Shown: piece after piece, positions 17,663 to 26,179 of the stretch
Position numbering within the stretch: the first letter of the stretch is position 1
Layout of the letters: the number at the start of each line of letters is the position of its first letter
Assembly (NCBI RefSeq): GCF_036241575.1
Contig: NZ_CP108455.1
Span: 1,936,501 to 2,000,500 of the forward strand
Reading direction: 5' to 3'
DNA: 64,000 nucleotides
DNA from: Streptomyces sp. NBC_01267
Lineage (GTDB): Bacteria > Actinomycetota > Actinomycetes > Streptomycetales > Streptomycetaceae
The notes under the pieces: model-generated
Database searches by the model: none
What the model was told of the DNA's origin: nothing
The model's input: only the letters and a program-made list of their open reading frames with translations
Made by a program: the position numbers and the translations under genes

Positions 17663-18499
17663 ATGCCGGTCTCACCGTCACCTCTGCCGTCGCCCCTCCC
17701 GCCTCTGCCGTTCTCCGCCGTCGTCAGCAGGCTTCGCGCCGCGGGCTGCGTGTTCGCCGAGGACGAGGCGCAGTTGCTGCTCTCCACCGCCGGGTCCCCC
17801 GCCGAACTCGCCGCCATGGTGGACCGCCGGGTGGCCGGTCTGCCGCTCGAACACGTCCTGGGCTGGGCGGAGTTCCGGGGGCTGCGGATCGCTGTGGACC
17901 CCGGCGTCTTCGTACCCCGCAGACGCACCGAGTTCCTGGTCGAGCAGGCCGTCGCGCTCGCCCCGCCGGGGGCCGTCGTCGTCGACCTGTGCTGCGGTTC
18001 GGGCGCGCTGGGCGCAGCGCTGGTGTCGTCGCTCGAAGGGGCCGAGCTGTACGCGGCCGATGTCGACCCCGTCGCGGTCCGGTGCGCCCGCCGCAATGTC
18101 GCCGCTGCGGGCGGCCGGGTCTACGAGGGCGACCTCTACGACCCGCTGCCCGCCTCGCTGCGCGGCCGGGTCGACGTGCTGCTGGCGAATGTGCCCTACG
18201 TACCCACCGAGGAGATCGAGCTGCTGCCCACGGAGGCGCGCGTGCACGAGGCGCGGGTGGCACTGGACGGCGGCGCGGACGGGCTGGACGTACTGCGGCG
18301 GGTGACCGCCGCCGCACTGCCGTGGCTGGCGCCCGGCGGACATCTGCTGTTCGAGACCAGCGAGCGGCAGGCCCCACGGGCCGTCGAGACCGTCACCGAC
18401 GCCGGGTTGGTGCCCCGGGTGGCCACGGACGAGGAGTTGTACGCCACCGTCGTCATCGGGGCCCGGCGCGGCACGGGTCGCCCCGGACGGACGGCGTGA
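17663..18499 (+). CDS. PrmC/HemK-like protein N5-glutamine methyltransferase
   Basis: The 278-aa product has an N-terminal helical part, an E-H-V-LGWAEFRGL segment and the SAM motif VVDLCCGSGALGAALV. The target-binding motif reads LLANVPYVP, where classical N6-adenine and HemK enzymes have NPPY. This variant matches the second PrmC-like family of actinobacteria (TIGR03704 type). PrmC methylates the GGQ glutamine of release factors; whether this copy does so is unknown. The ATG at 17663 has GAAAGG upstream. An ATG at 17624 is possible but lies within the second tandem duplication. Confidence 0.85.
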   Translation: MPVSPSPLPSPLPPLPFSAVVSRLRAAGCVFAEDEAQLLLSTAGSPAELAAMVDRRVAGLPLEHVLGWAEFRGLRIAVDPGVFVPRRRTEFLVEQAVALAPPGAVVVDLCCGSGALGAALVSSLEGAELYAADVDPVAVRCARRNVAAAGGRVYEGDLYDPLPASLRGRVDVLLANVPYVPTEEIELLPTEARVHEARVALDGGADGLDVLRRVTAAALPWLAPGGHLLFETSERQAPRAVETVTDAGLVPRVATDEELYATVVIGARRGTGRPGRTA

Positions 18500-18614
18500 C
18501 CCGTGGCTGGACGGAGTGGCCCCTGGCCAGGATCGGTGGGAAACGCAGCAGGCCCGGGAGGGTGTGCCGTCCCCGGTGGCCGCGGGACGCCCGCGGCCAC
18601 CGGGCCGGTCGGTG

Positions 18615-18872
18615 TCAGAGCCCGTAGCGGATCAGGTAACGGACCATCCGGCAGGTCACGTCCGACGGCGGGTGGATCCCGACGAGGGTCGCGGTGGACC
18701 GTATCTTGCGGTTCGGCGCCTGCTGCGGCCGGTAGACGCCCGCGTCGAGCAGGGCGATGGCCAGGCGCATCGCCTTCAGCCGGCGGTTGTGCGAGATGTA
18801 CCAGTCACGTGGCTTTCCGGCGGGCAGGGGCTTCTTGAGAAGGGGCTCCGTCGTGATCGTGGCAACAGCCAT
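18615..18872 (-). CDS. Small conserved hypothetical protein (85 aa)
   Basis: An 85-aa basic protein, MAVATITTEPLLKKPLPAGK then RDWYISHNRRLKAMRLAIAL, ending MVRYLIRYGL. The ATG at 18872 has GGAGG nine bases upstream. Further up, GTCAGT and TAAAAT could serve as promoter hexamers. The Arg/Lys-rich, Trp/Tyr-bearing sequence suggests a nucleic-acid-associated protein, but no family is recognised. It points away from the ArsC-like gene. Confidence 0.7.
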   Translation of the reverse strand: MAVATITTEPLLKKPLPAGKPRDWYISHNRRLKAMRLAIALLDAGVYRPQQAPNRKIRSTATLVGIHPPSDVTCRMVRYLIRYGL

Positions 18873-19064
18873 CGGCGGCCTCCAGGCACTGGTGGTGGGA
18901 CCCTCTGGAACTCCCTCTATTTTACTGCCCACCACTGACAAAAGCCCCTGGCCAGGGGCGCTCTGACGCACCTTCCGGCAGCCTGTCCGGCGCCCCTTCC
19001 GACGTGCCCTCCCGGCTGCCTCTCGCGTACCTGCCGGTGTACCTGCTGACGTACCGTGGAGCGC

Positions 19065-19424
19065 ATGGAGATCTGGATCAATCCCGCCTGTTCCAAGTGC
19101 CGCAGTGCGGTGGAGCTGCTGGACGCGGAAGGCGCCTCGTACACCGTCCGCAGGTATCTGGAGGACGTGCCGACCGAGGACGAGATCCGCGAGGTGCTCG
19201 GCAGGCTCGGGCTTGAGCCGTGGGACATCACCCGGACACAGGAGGCGGACGCCAAGGCGCTCGGCCTGAAGGACTGGCCGCGTGACGCGGGGGCGCGGGA
19301 CCGGTGGATCGGCGCGCTGGCCGGTCACCCGAGGCTGATCCAGCGCCCGATCATCACGGCGGACGACGGTACGGCGGTGGTGGGGCGTACGGAGGAGGCG
19401 GTCCGCGACGCGCTCGGCCGGTAA
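19065..19424 (+). CDS. ArsC/Spx/YffB family thioredoxin-fold reductase
   Basis: The 119-aa protein starts MEIWINPACSKCRSAVELLD, with the CxxC of the thioredoxin-like ArsC family. It continues YTVRRYLEDVPTEDEIREVL and RPIITADDGTAVVGRTEE, matching the family's RP motif near the C-terminus. Homologues use glutaredoxin or mycothiol for arsenate reduction, but many are of unknown substrate. No arsR or arsB is adjacent. The ATG at 19065 is preferred over the upstream GTG at 19056; TACCGT lies at -13 to -8. Confidence 0.85.
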   Translation: MEIWINPACSKCRSAVELLDAEGASYTVRRYLEDVPTEDEIREVLGRLGLEPWDITRTQEADAKALGLKDWPRDAGARDRWIGALAGHPRLIQRPIITADDGTAVVGRTEEAVRDALGR

Positions 19425-19455
19425 CGCCCGCCCCACCAGCCCTCTGCAACACGCT

Positions 19456-20358
19456 TCAGCCGAGCTGCTTCTCCGCCTCGGCCAGGATCTCGGTCAGCCG
19501 CAGCCCGAACCGCACGTCGCACGGGTGCGGTTGCCCGGTGCGTACGGCGGCGAGCAGCGCGTCGACCGCGGCGGTGAACGGCACCCGCGGGCCGCCGCCG
19601 CCCTCCGGCAGCGTCGCCACGCCCTGGTCACCGCGGAACTCCACCGTCGCGCCCGCTGCCTTGGCGGGTGCGCTGAGGCTGAGCGTCGCCGAGCTGGAGG
19701 CGCCCGAGGTGTGGCGCAGCGCGAGGTGCACCGTGTCCCCGGGGCCTCCGGCCGCGGTCACCTCCGTCACGTCGCCGAGCACCGGCAGCAGTACGGAGAG
19801 CGCGTGCGGGCCCACGTCCCACAGGCCGCCCTTCTCCTTGCGCCACGGGGACGCCGCGTACGGGCTGTCCGCGCCGGGTGAGAACAGCGCGCCCAGCCAC
19901 TGGGCCCAGCCCACGAACCAGCCCTGCACTGCCGCCTGTTCGGTGATCCAGTCGGCCACCGCGGGGGCGAAGCGCAGGGTGCAGAAGACCACGGAGGCGA
20001 CCCCGGCGCGTTCCGCGGCGGCGACCACCTCGCGGGCACCCTCGACCGTGGTGGCCACCGGCTTGTCGAGCAGCAGGTGGCATCCGGCCGCAGCCGCGCG
20101 GGCCGCGAGCGGGGCCTGGATGTCCGGCGGGAGGGCGATCGCGACGGCGTCGCTCGCGGCGAACAGGGCGTCGACGTCGTCGTACGCGGTCGTGGAGTGC
20201 GCCAGGGCCAGCTCGGCCGCCGCTTCGGGGCGCCTGCCCCAGACCCCGCTGAATGCGATGTCCGGGTGGGCGGCGAGTGCGGGGGCGTGGGTGGTCTGTG
20301 CCCAGGGGCCGGTGCCGAGGAGTCCGATGCGCGGCTTCGTGCCAGGTGACTTCGTCAT
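19456..20358 (-). CDS. Gfo/Idh/MocA family oxidoreductase
   Basis: The 300-aa protein begins with the NAD(P) motif RIGLLGTGPWAQTTHAPALA. It has the family signature LLLDKPVATTVEGAREVV, in which the EKP motif reads DKP. The Gfo/Idh/MocA C-terminal domain follows (WLGALFSPGADSPYAASPWR, GGLWDVGPHALSVLLPVLGD), with the D.G.H motif. These enzymes oxidise or reduce sugars and inositols. The substrate is not evident. It converges on the ArsC-like gene and diverges from glnII. Confidence 0.9.
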   Translation of the reverse strand: MTKSPGTKPRIGLLGTGPWAQTTHAPALAAHPDIAFSGVWGRRPEAAAELALAHSTTAYDDVDALFAASDAVAIALPPDIQAPLAARAAAAGCHLLLDKPVATTVEGAREVVAAAERAGVASVVFCTLRFAPAVADWITEQAAVQGWFVGWAQWLGALFSPGADSPYAASPWRKEKGGLWDVGPHALSVLLPVLGDVTEVTAAGGPGDTVHLALRHTSGASSSATLSLSAPAKAAGATVEFRGDQGVATLPEGGGGPRVPFTAAVDALLAAVRTGQPHPCDVRFGLRLTEILAEAEKQLG

Positions 20359-20428
20359 GGGGGCCAGTCTCAGCCATCGGCCGAGGTCAGGGACGGGCGG
20401 GGAGGGCAGATGACAGAGGGCCCGTAGG

Positions 20429-20466
20429 GAAACATGCCGTTCACACTCGGGCAACGGACGGGAAAT
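20429..20466 (+). promoter_or_regulatory. GlnR box upstream of glnII
   Basis: Half-sites GAAAC (20429-20433), TTCAC (20440-20444), GCAAC (20451-20455) and GAAAT (20462-20466) are spaced by exactly 6 bp, the same geometry as the glnA box. The second and third are imperfect. It lies 70-108 bp before the glnII start. GlnR control of glnII is established in S. coelicolor; here it is read from the motif. Confidence 0.8.
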
Positions 20467-20536
20467 CGCGGATTGCGATGCTTCGGCACGGAACCGCCGC
20501 ACCCGCCGGCACTGCTGCACCGCAAAGGACGACGTC

Positions 20537-21556
20537 GTGACTTTCAAGGCCGAGTACATCTGGATCGACGGCACCGAGCCGACCGCCAAGCTCCGTTCGA
20601 AGACGAAGATCATGGCCGACGGCGCGGAGCTGCCGATCTGGGGCTTCGACGGGTCGAGCACCAACCAGGCGACGGGCCACAAGTCCGACCTGGTGCTCAA
20701 CCCGGTGTTCAGCTGCCCGGACCCGATCCGCGGAGGTGCCCACGTACTCGTCCTGTGCGAGGTCCTCGACGTCGACATGAAGCCGCACGCCTCCAACACG
20801 CGTGCCGCGCTGGCCGAGGTCGCGGACCGGTTCGCCGGGCAGGAGGCGATCTTCGGCATCGAGCAGGAGTACACCTTCTTCGACGGCCACCGCCCGCTCG
20901 GCTTCCCCGAGGGCGGTTTCCCGGCCGCGCAGGGTGGCTACTACTGCGGTGTCGGCGCCGACGAGATCTTCGGCCGGGACATCGTCGAGAAGCACCTCGA
21001 CCACTGCCTCCACGCGGGCCTGGGCATCTCCGGGATCAACGCCGAAGTGATGCCCGGCCAGTGGGAGTTCCAGGTCGGCCCGCTGTCCCCGCTGGAGGTC
21101 TCGGACCAGCTGTGGATCGCGCGCTGGCTGCTGTACCGCACCGCCGAGGACTTCGGTGTGACGGCGACGCTGGACCCGAAGCCGGTGAAGGGCGACTGGA
21201 ACGGCGCGGGCGCGCACACCAACTTCTCCACGAGGGCGATGCGCGAGGGGTACGACGCGATCATCACCGCGTGCGAGTCGCTGGGTGAGGGCTCCAAGCC
21301 GATGGACCACGTCAAGCACTACGGCGCGGGCATCGACGACCGGCTGACCGGCCTGCACGAGACCGCTCCGTGGAACGAGTACGCGTACGGCGTCTCCGAC
21401 CGTGGTGCTTCGGTGCGCATCCCGTGGCAGGTCGAGCGGGACCGCAAGGGGTACATCGAGGACCGGCGCCCGAACGCGAACGTCGACCCGTACACGGTGA
21501 CCCGGCTGGTCGTGGACACCTGCTGCACCGCGCTGGAGAAGGCCGGTCAGGTCTGA
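20537..21556 (+). CDS. glnII: Glutamine synthetase II (eukaryotic type)
   Basis: The 339-aa enzyme has GSII features: AEYIWIDGTEPTAKLRSKTK, GFDGSSTNQATGHKSDL, FGIEQEYTFFDG and NGAGAHTNFSTRAMR. It is shorter than GSI and lacks the adenylylation loop, so GlnE does not regulate it. It is heat-labile and supplements GlnA under nitrogen limitation in Streptomyces. The GTG start is at 20537. A GlnR box precedes it and a 13-bp-arm terminator follows. Confidence 0.97.
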   Translation: MTFKAEYIWIDGTEPTAKLRSKTKIMADGAELPIWGFDGSSTNQATGHKSDLVLNPVFSCPDPIRGGAHVLVLCEVLDVDMKPHASNTRAALAEVADRFAGQEAIFGIEQEYTFFDGHRPLGFPEGGFPAAQGGYYCGVGADEIFGRDIVEKHLDHCLHAGLGISGINAEVMPGQWEFQVGPLSPLEVSDQLWIARWLLYRTAEDFGVTATLDPKPVKGDWNGAGAHTNFSTRAMREGYDAIITACESLGEGSKPMDHVKHYGAGIDDRLTGLHETAPWNEYAYGVSDRGASVRIPWQVERDRKGYIEDRRPNANVDPYTVTRLVVDTCCTALEKAGQV

Positions 21557-21585
21557 TCCGCCGACAGCCGCAGAGGGTCCGTTCC

Positions 21586-21616
21586 GGGGGCGCCCGCCAC
21601 TACGGCGGGCGCCCCC
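21586..21616 (+). terminator. Terminator of glnII
   Basis: GGGGGCGCCCGCC (21586-21598) pairs perfectly with GGCGGGCGCCCCC (21604-21616) around a 5-nt loop, 30 bp after the glnII stop. Confidence 0.9.
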
Positions 21617-21687
21617 GGGCGTGTTCGGGACGTCCCGCGTGCCCCGGGGGCCTGCTGCCGCCCGGCGGTATCTGGTTCAATGGGCAC

Positions 21688-21807
21688 ATGGCCCGCTTCC
21701 AGAACACCTCGACCGGTCGCAGCGACCTCGAACCGTTCTGGCCGTCCCGTCAGCATCATGACTTCGACCGAGTGTGTTGCCGCGCGACACAGGCGCCGGC
21801 CCCCTAA
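21688..21807 (+). CDS. Possible short leader ORF with tandem Cys codons (39 aa)
   Basis: ATG at 21688 opens a 39-codon frame reading MARFQNTSTGRSDLEPFWPS and ending FDRVCCRATQAPAP before TAA (21805-21807). TTCAAT occupies exactly -12 to -7, so the frame could be translated from a leaderless mRNA. The two adjacent Cys codons lie 20 bp before a large inverted repeat (21793-21834). The real regulator begins 80 bp further on. This is compatible with a regulatory leader peptide but could be chance. Confidence 0.35.
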   Translation: MARFQNTSTGRSDLEPFWPSRQHHDFDRVCCRATQAPAP

Positions 21808-21834
21808 AACCTCTTCGAAGCCTTCGGCCGGCGC
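21793..21834 (+). promoter_or_regulatory. Long-loop inverted repeat between leader ORF and winged-helix gene
   Basis: GCGCCGGCC (21793-21801) is complementary to GGCCGGCGC (21826-21834) with a 24-nt loop. It overlaps the end of the short Cys-containing frame and precedes the regulator's ribosome site (GAAAGAG). It may act as an attenuator or be structural. Confidence 0.4.
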
Positions 21835-21886
21835 GCACGACGTACGTCCCCTCGACGACCTCTCCGCGCGAAAGAGCTGACCACTC

Positions 21887-22414
21887 ATGGCTGACACCCG
21901 TTCCTTCTCCGCTGCGACCGCCACCCCCGTCCCTGCCCAGCGGCACCGGCTGCGGGCGGTGGACCGGGACGAGGTGGTCCCGGTCGCCGACTTCCTGCCG
22001 CCGGGTGCCACCTGGCTGCCCGCACCGCAGCACACCCTGCCCAGCATCCCCGGCCAGCCGCCGATGATCGGGTACCTGGTGCTCGTACCGGCCGATCACC
22101 GGCCCGCCCCGGCACCGGCCGGTAACAGGCCCGAAGGCCCGGTCGTGATCGACACCGTGGAGCGCACGGCCTCGGTGGACGGGCGGCTGCTCGATCTGAC
22201 GTACCTGGAGTTCGAACTGCTCGCCCACCTCGTGGCGCACCCCCAACGCGTGCACAGCCGGGACCAGTTGGTGACCACCGTGTGGGGCTACGGGCATGTG
22301 GGCGACGGCCGGACCGTGGACGTCCATGTGGCCCGGCTGCGCCGCAAGCTGGGCAGCGAGCACCGGCACACCATCCACACGGTGCGCCGGGTGGGGTACA
22401 AGTACGCCCCCTGA
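21887..22414 (+). CDS. Winged-helix (OmpR/PhoB-type) regulator lacking a receiver domain
   Basis: The 175-aa protein ends in a complete Trans_reg_C winged helix: LTYLEFELLAHLVAHPQRVH, RDQLVTTVWGYGHVGDGRTV, VHVARLRRKLG and HTVRRVGYKYAP. The first 80 residues are Pro/Ala-rich with no receiver Asp pocket, so it is not a conventional response regulator. It lies downstream of glnII in the same direction. It could respond to another signal or act constitutively; targets are unknown. Confidence 0.88.
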   Translation: MADTRSFSAATATPVPAQRHRLRAVDRDEVVPVADFLPPGATWLPAPQHTLPSIPGQPPMIGYLVLVPADHRPAPAPAGNRPEGPVVIDTVERTASVDGRLLDLTYLEFELLAHLVAHPQRVHSRDQLVTTVWGYGHVGDGRTVDVHVARLRRKLGSEHRHTIHTVRRVGYKYAP

Positions 22415-22462
22415 CCGCCCCGGCGGCAGCGCGCGTGCGCCCCACGCCCGGCGACCGCGCAC

Positions 22463-22502
22463 GTGCGCCCCGCATGTCCTCCGGAGGACATGCGGGGCGC
22501 AC
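22463..22502. terminator. Perfect 40-bp palindrome, bidirectional terminator
   Basis: GTGCGCCCCGCATGTCCTCC (22463-22482) is followed immediately by its exact reverse complement (22483-22502). It sits between the convergent winged-helix and MMPL genes, whose ends are at 22414 and 22518. The zero-spacer symmetry gives a very stable hairpin on either strand. Confidence 0.9.
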
Positions 22503-22517
22503 GCGGCCCGTCACGGT

Positions 22518-24638
22518 TCACACACCGGCGGCGACCCGCCGCTCCTCCCCGTGCTCCGCCTCCGGAAGCCGCGAACCACCCTTGGGCGTACGCCAGTTGC
22601 GCTCACCCAGCAGCGTCATCACCGCGGGCAGCAGCACCATCCGTACGACCGTCGCGTCCAGCAGTACCGCGACCGCGAGGCCGACGCCCATCTGCTGCAT
22701 GTCCTGCATGGAGAGCGTTCCGAAGACCGAGAACACCGCGACCATGATCACGGCCGCGCCGGTCACCGCGCCCGCCGTCCGCCGGATGCCCTCGTCCACC
22801 GCCGCCCGTGTGGTCATCCCCCGGTCGTGGGCCTCCCGGATCCGCGACACCACGAACACGTGGTAGTCCATCGACAGTCCGAAGAGGACGACGAGGACGA
22901 ACAGCGGCAACCAGGACTCGATCGCGCCGACCTTCTCCGAGCCGATCAGCGAGGCGCCCCAGCCGTGCTGGAAGACGGCGACCATCACCCCGTACGCGGC
23001 GGCCACCGAGAGCAGGTTGAGCAGCACCGACGTCACCGCGATGACGTACGAGCGGAAGCAGAACAGCATCAGCAGGAAGGTCACCGCCGTGATGAAGGCG
23101 AAGACCGGGACGATGCCGTGCTTCAGCTGGCCGGTGAAGTCCACCGATCCTGCCAGGTCCCCGGTGACGTACGCGGTGGCTCCGGTCCCTTCGAACGCCG
23201 CGGGTACCCGGTCCTCGCGCAGTTTCGTCAGGTCGGCCCGGCCGCCGGGCAGCGGTACCTCGATCTCCGCGACGTTCTGCCGCTGGTGGACGGTCACCTT
23301 GTCGGACGCCTCCTCGAAGGTGGCGAGCGCCTTGCGTACCCCGGGCGAGCCGATGTCGGCGGCCTTGACCACGACGTTGGCCGGGGCGGGGCCGCCGGGG
23401 AAGGTCTGCGCGATGTGCCGGTAGGCGACGGACAGTTCCGACGACGAGCCGAACTGCTTCTCCAGGCCCAGCGATTCGGTCTTCATGCCCAGCGCGGGCG
23501 CCGCGAGTGCGAGCAGGACGACCACCGCGCCGACCGCGAAGAACGCGGGCCTGGCCAGGACCGGCCGCAGCAGTTTCCCGGCGACCGCCCCGCTCTGCCG
23601 GGCGCCCCTCCTGCCCCGGCTGTTCAGCAGCGGTACGCGGCCCGCGTCGATCCGGTCGCCCAGCCAGGACAGCAGTGCGGGCAGGACCGTCACCGAGCCG
23701 AGCATCGCGATGAAGACGACCATGATGGTGGCGAGCGCGAATCCCTTGAACAGCATCAGCCCGGACAGGAACATCCCCGCCATGGCGACCATCACGGTGA
23801 GCCCCGAGACGAGTACGGCCCGACCGCTGGTGGCCGCCGCGATCCGCAGCGCCGTCTCGGCGTCGTGTCCCGCGGCCCGCTCGTCCCGCTCGCGCCGCAG
23901 ATAGAAGAGGCAGTAGTCGACGCCGACGGCGAAGCCCATCAGGAACATCACGGAGTACGTGGTCTGGAAGAGGTGCAGCTGGTGGCTGGCGAGCGACAGC
24001 AGCCCGAACGCGGCCATGCACGCGGTGAGCGCGAGACCGACCGGCAGCAGGGCCGCCACCACGGCTCCGAAGGCCACCAGCAGGATGCCCAACGCCAGGG
24101 GTACGGCGGTGAATTCGGCCGTCCGGAGGTCGCTGGAGAGGAGATCGGCGAGCTGCTTGCCCGCGCTGGCCTCGCCGAACTGGTAGATCTTCACGTCCGG
24201 CCGGTGCGCCCGTACCCCGGCCACCGCGTCGATGACGGGCTGCACCCGGTCGGCGGAGGTGGCCGCGTCGCCCTTCATGTCGAAGGTGATCAGCGCGTCC
24301 TTGCCGTCCTTCGAGGGGACGGGCTCCGCGAGGTTCTGTGCCGCGCCGGTCCTGTGCACCGCCGTCCGCAGGTCGGCTGCCGCCGCCCGCCAGTCGCCGG
24401 CGCCCTGTCCGGAGACCATGACCATCTCACCGGCGGGGCGGGTGAGGCCCGCGTCCTCCAGGATCTGCGCGGCCCGCGCCGAGTCACCCGCACCGTTCTC
24501 CGACTCGGACATGTCGACCATGCCGGAAGCCCCGCCGATGCCCGTGGCGAGCACGACGAAGAGCAGCCAGCCGAAGACGGCCGTCTTGCGGTGGTGTGCG
24601 CTCCACACACCGATACGAGCCGCGAGGTTGAGCCTCAT
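22518..24638 (-). CDS. MMPL family RND-type exporter
   Basis: The 706-aa membrane protein has two repeats, each with a large extracytoplasmic domain and a TM bundle. Motifs include FAVGVDYCLFYLRRERDERA and FGLSMDYHVFVVSRIREAHD, the paired D-Y segments of MMPL proton relays. The first helix is KTAVFGWLLFVVLATGIGG. It is of the SCO-type drug/lipid exporter class and shorter than mycobacterial MmpL3. The ATG at 24638 is selected; upstream in-frame codons are intergenic. It is divergent from a two-component system by 230 bp, which may regulate it. Confidence 0.93.
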   Translation of the reverse strand: MRLNLAARIGVWSAHHRKTAVFGWLLFVVLATGIGGASGMVDMSESENGAGDSARAAQILEDAGLTRPAGEMVMVSGQGAGDWRAAAADLRTAVHRTGAAQNLAEPVPSKDGKDALITFDMKGDAATSADRVQPVIDAVAGVRAHRPDVKIYQFGEASAGKQLADLLSSDLRTAEFTAVPLALGILLVAFGAVVAALLPVGLALTACMAAFGLLSLASHQLHLFQTTYSVMFLMGFAVGVDYCLFYLRRERDERAAGHDAETALRIAAATSGRAVLVSGLTVMVAMAGMFLSGLMLFKGFALATIMVVFIAMLGSVTVLPALLSWLGDRIDAGRVPLLNSRGRRGARQSGAVAGKLLRPVLARPAFFAVGAVVVLLALAAPALGMKTESLGLEKQFGSSSELSVAYRHIAQTFPGGPAPANVVVKAADIGSPGVRKALATFEEASDKVTVHQRQNVAEIEVPLPGGRADLTKLREDRVPAAFEGTGATAYVTGDLAGSVDFTGQLKHGIVPVFAFITAVTFLLMLFCFRSYVIAVTSVLLNLLSVAAAYGVMVAVFQHGWGASLIGSEKVGAIESWLPLFVLVVLFGLSMDYHVFVVSRIREAHDRGMTTRAAVDEGIRRTAGAVTGAAVIMVAVFSVFGTLSMQDMQQMGVGLAVAVLLDATVVRMVLLPAVMTLLGERNWRTPKGGSRLPEAEHGEERRVAAGV

Positions 24639-24868
24639 GGCGTGTCTCCCCCAGAAATATGCGTCGGTTGATTGGGTCTCCACGCTAGGAACGGGACGCA
24701 CGCCGCCCCAGCCGTCGAGGCCCCCTTCCGGAGAGCCGTAGGGCGAGGCCGGTGGGGTGTTGCCAGGTACACCCCCGTCCGGGGGCCGGGCCCAATGACC
24801 TGGCCTGCCGTTGCGGTCACACTGGGCGCAGGCCGGTGACACGTCCGGCCGGGAACGAGGGGAACATC

Positions 24869-26179
24869 ATGAAGGCGACCAAGCCGACCAGGGCGGCGAA
24901 GGCGCGCGACGCCGTGGTGGCGGCCGGACAGGGGCTGGCGCTGGGGCTGCTCTCGCTCATCGGGTCGGTCACGCTCTACACCCTGGCCGTCACCTCGATC
25001 GCCCTGATCCCGGTCGGGATCGGTGTCCTCACCACGCCCGCCGTACTGAAAATGGTCAGGGCCCACGCCAATCAGCGGCGGCTGCTGGCGGCCTCGTGGG
25101 CGGGGACGCGCATTCCGTTGCCGTACCGGCCGCTCCCGCAGGGCCTGCGGCCCGGGATCACCGGACAGGTCGAGCGCTGCACCTTCCTGCTGAAGGACCC
25201 GGCCACCTGGCGCGACCTCCTGTGGATGCTGGTCGACATGTCGGGTGGCGCGGCCGTCGCGCTGCTCGCCCCCGGGCTGCTCGGCGAGGGAATCTTCGGG
25301 CTGGTGATCTTCCTCGGCCTGTGGAAGCCGCTGAGCAACGGCGGTACCGAGAGCTTCTGGTTCGACTTCGTGCCGGTCAGTGACTCGACCACGGCCCTCT
25401 TCGCCGGGCTGGTCGGTCTCTGCTGGATCGCGCTCGGGATGCGCTTCGGCCGTCAGCTGGTGAACCTGCACTTCAGCATCACGAAGGGGACGCTCGCGCC
25501 CACCAAGGAGGCCGAGCTGAGCCGGCGCATCGACCGGCTCACCGAGACCCGGCACGACGCGGTGGACTCCTCGGCCGCCGAACTGCGCCGGATCGAGCGG
25601 GACCTGCACGACGGGGCGCAGGCCAGGCTGGTCGCGATGGGCATGAACCTCTCCACCGTCGAGGCGCTGATCGAGAAGGACCCGGCGCAGGCGAAGAAGT
25701 TGCTGTCGATGGCCCGCGAGTCGTCGGCCGAGGCCCTGACGGAACTGCGCGACCTGGTGCGCGGCATCCACCCGCCGGTACTGGCCGAACGCGGTCTCGG
25801 GGACGCCGTTCGGGCTCTGGCGCTGCGGCTGCCGGTGCGGACCGAGGTCGAGGTGGACATGGACGGACGGCCGGAAGCCCCGGTGGAGTCGGCCGCCTAC
25901 TTCGCGGTCAGTGAGACGCTGACGAACGCGGTCAAGCACTCCGGTGGTGACCGGATCTGGGTGGACATCCACCACGCCGACGGGATGCTGCGGATGTCCG
26001 TCACCGACGACGGCCGTGGGGGTGCGGTGATCGGTAAGGGGTCGGGGCTGAGCGGAATCGAACGCCGACTGGGTACATTCGACGGCGTACTGGCCGTCAG
26101 CAGCCCTGCCGGCGGCCCGACCATGGTGACGATGGAGATTCCGTGCGCGTTGTCCTCGCCGAAGACCTCTTCCTCCTGA
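24869..26179 (+). CDS. Sensor histidine kinase (HisKA_3/NarL type) with N-terminal sensor domain
   Basis: The 436-aa protein has membrane helices near 20-60 and 115-205, including LLSLIGSVTLYTLAVTSIAL. This resembles the PspC/DUF1707-like membrane sensors of Streptomyces kinases. The dimerisation/phosphoacceptor helix reads RRIERDLHDGAQARL with His247. The ATPase domain has SETLTNAVKHS (N box) and VTDDGRGG and GSGLSGIERRL (G boxes). The downstream response regulator overlaps it by 37 bp, so they are translationally coupled. The signal may be envelope stress or the MMPL substrate; this is inferred only from position. Confidence 0.92.
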   Translation: MKATKPTRAAKARDAVVAAGQGLALGLLSLIGSVTLYTLAVTSIALIPVGIGVLTTPAVLKMVRAHANQRRLLAASWAGTRIPLPYRPLPQGLRPGITGQVERCTFLLKDPATWRDLLWMLVDMSGGAAVALLAPGLLGEGIFGLVIFLGLWKPLSNGGTESFWFDFVPVSDSTTALFAGLVGLCWIALGMRFGRQLVNLHFSITKGTLAPTKEAELSRRIDRLTETRHDAVDSSAAELRRIERDLHDGAQARLVAMGMNLSTVEALIEKDPAQAKKLLSMARESSAEALTELRDLVRGIHPPVLAERGLGDAVRALALRLPVRTEVEVDMDGRPEAPVESAAYFAVSETLTNAVKHSGGDRIWVDIHHADGMLRMSVTDDGRGGAVIGKGSGLSGIERRLGTFDGVLAVSSPAGGPTMVTMEIPCALSSPKTSSS

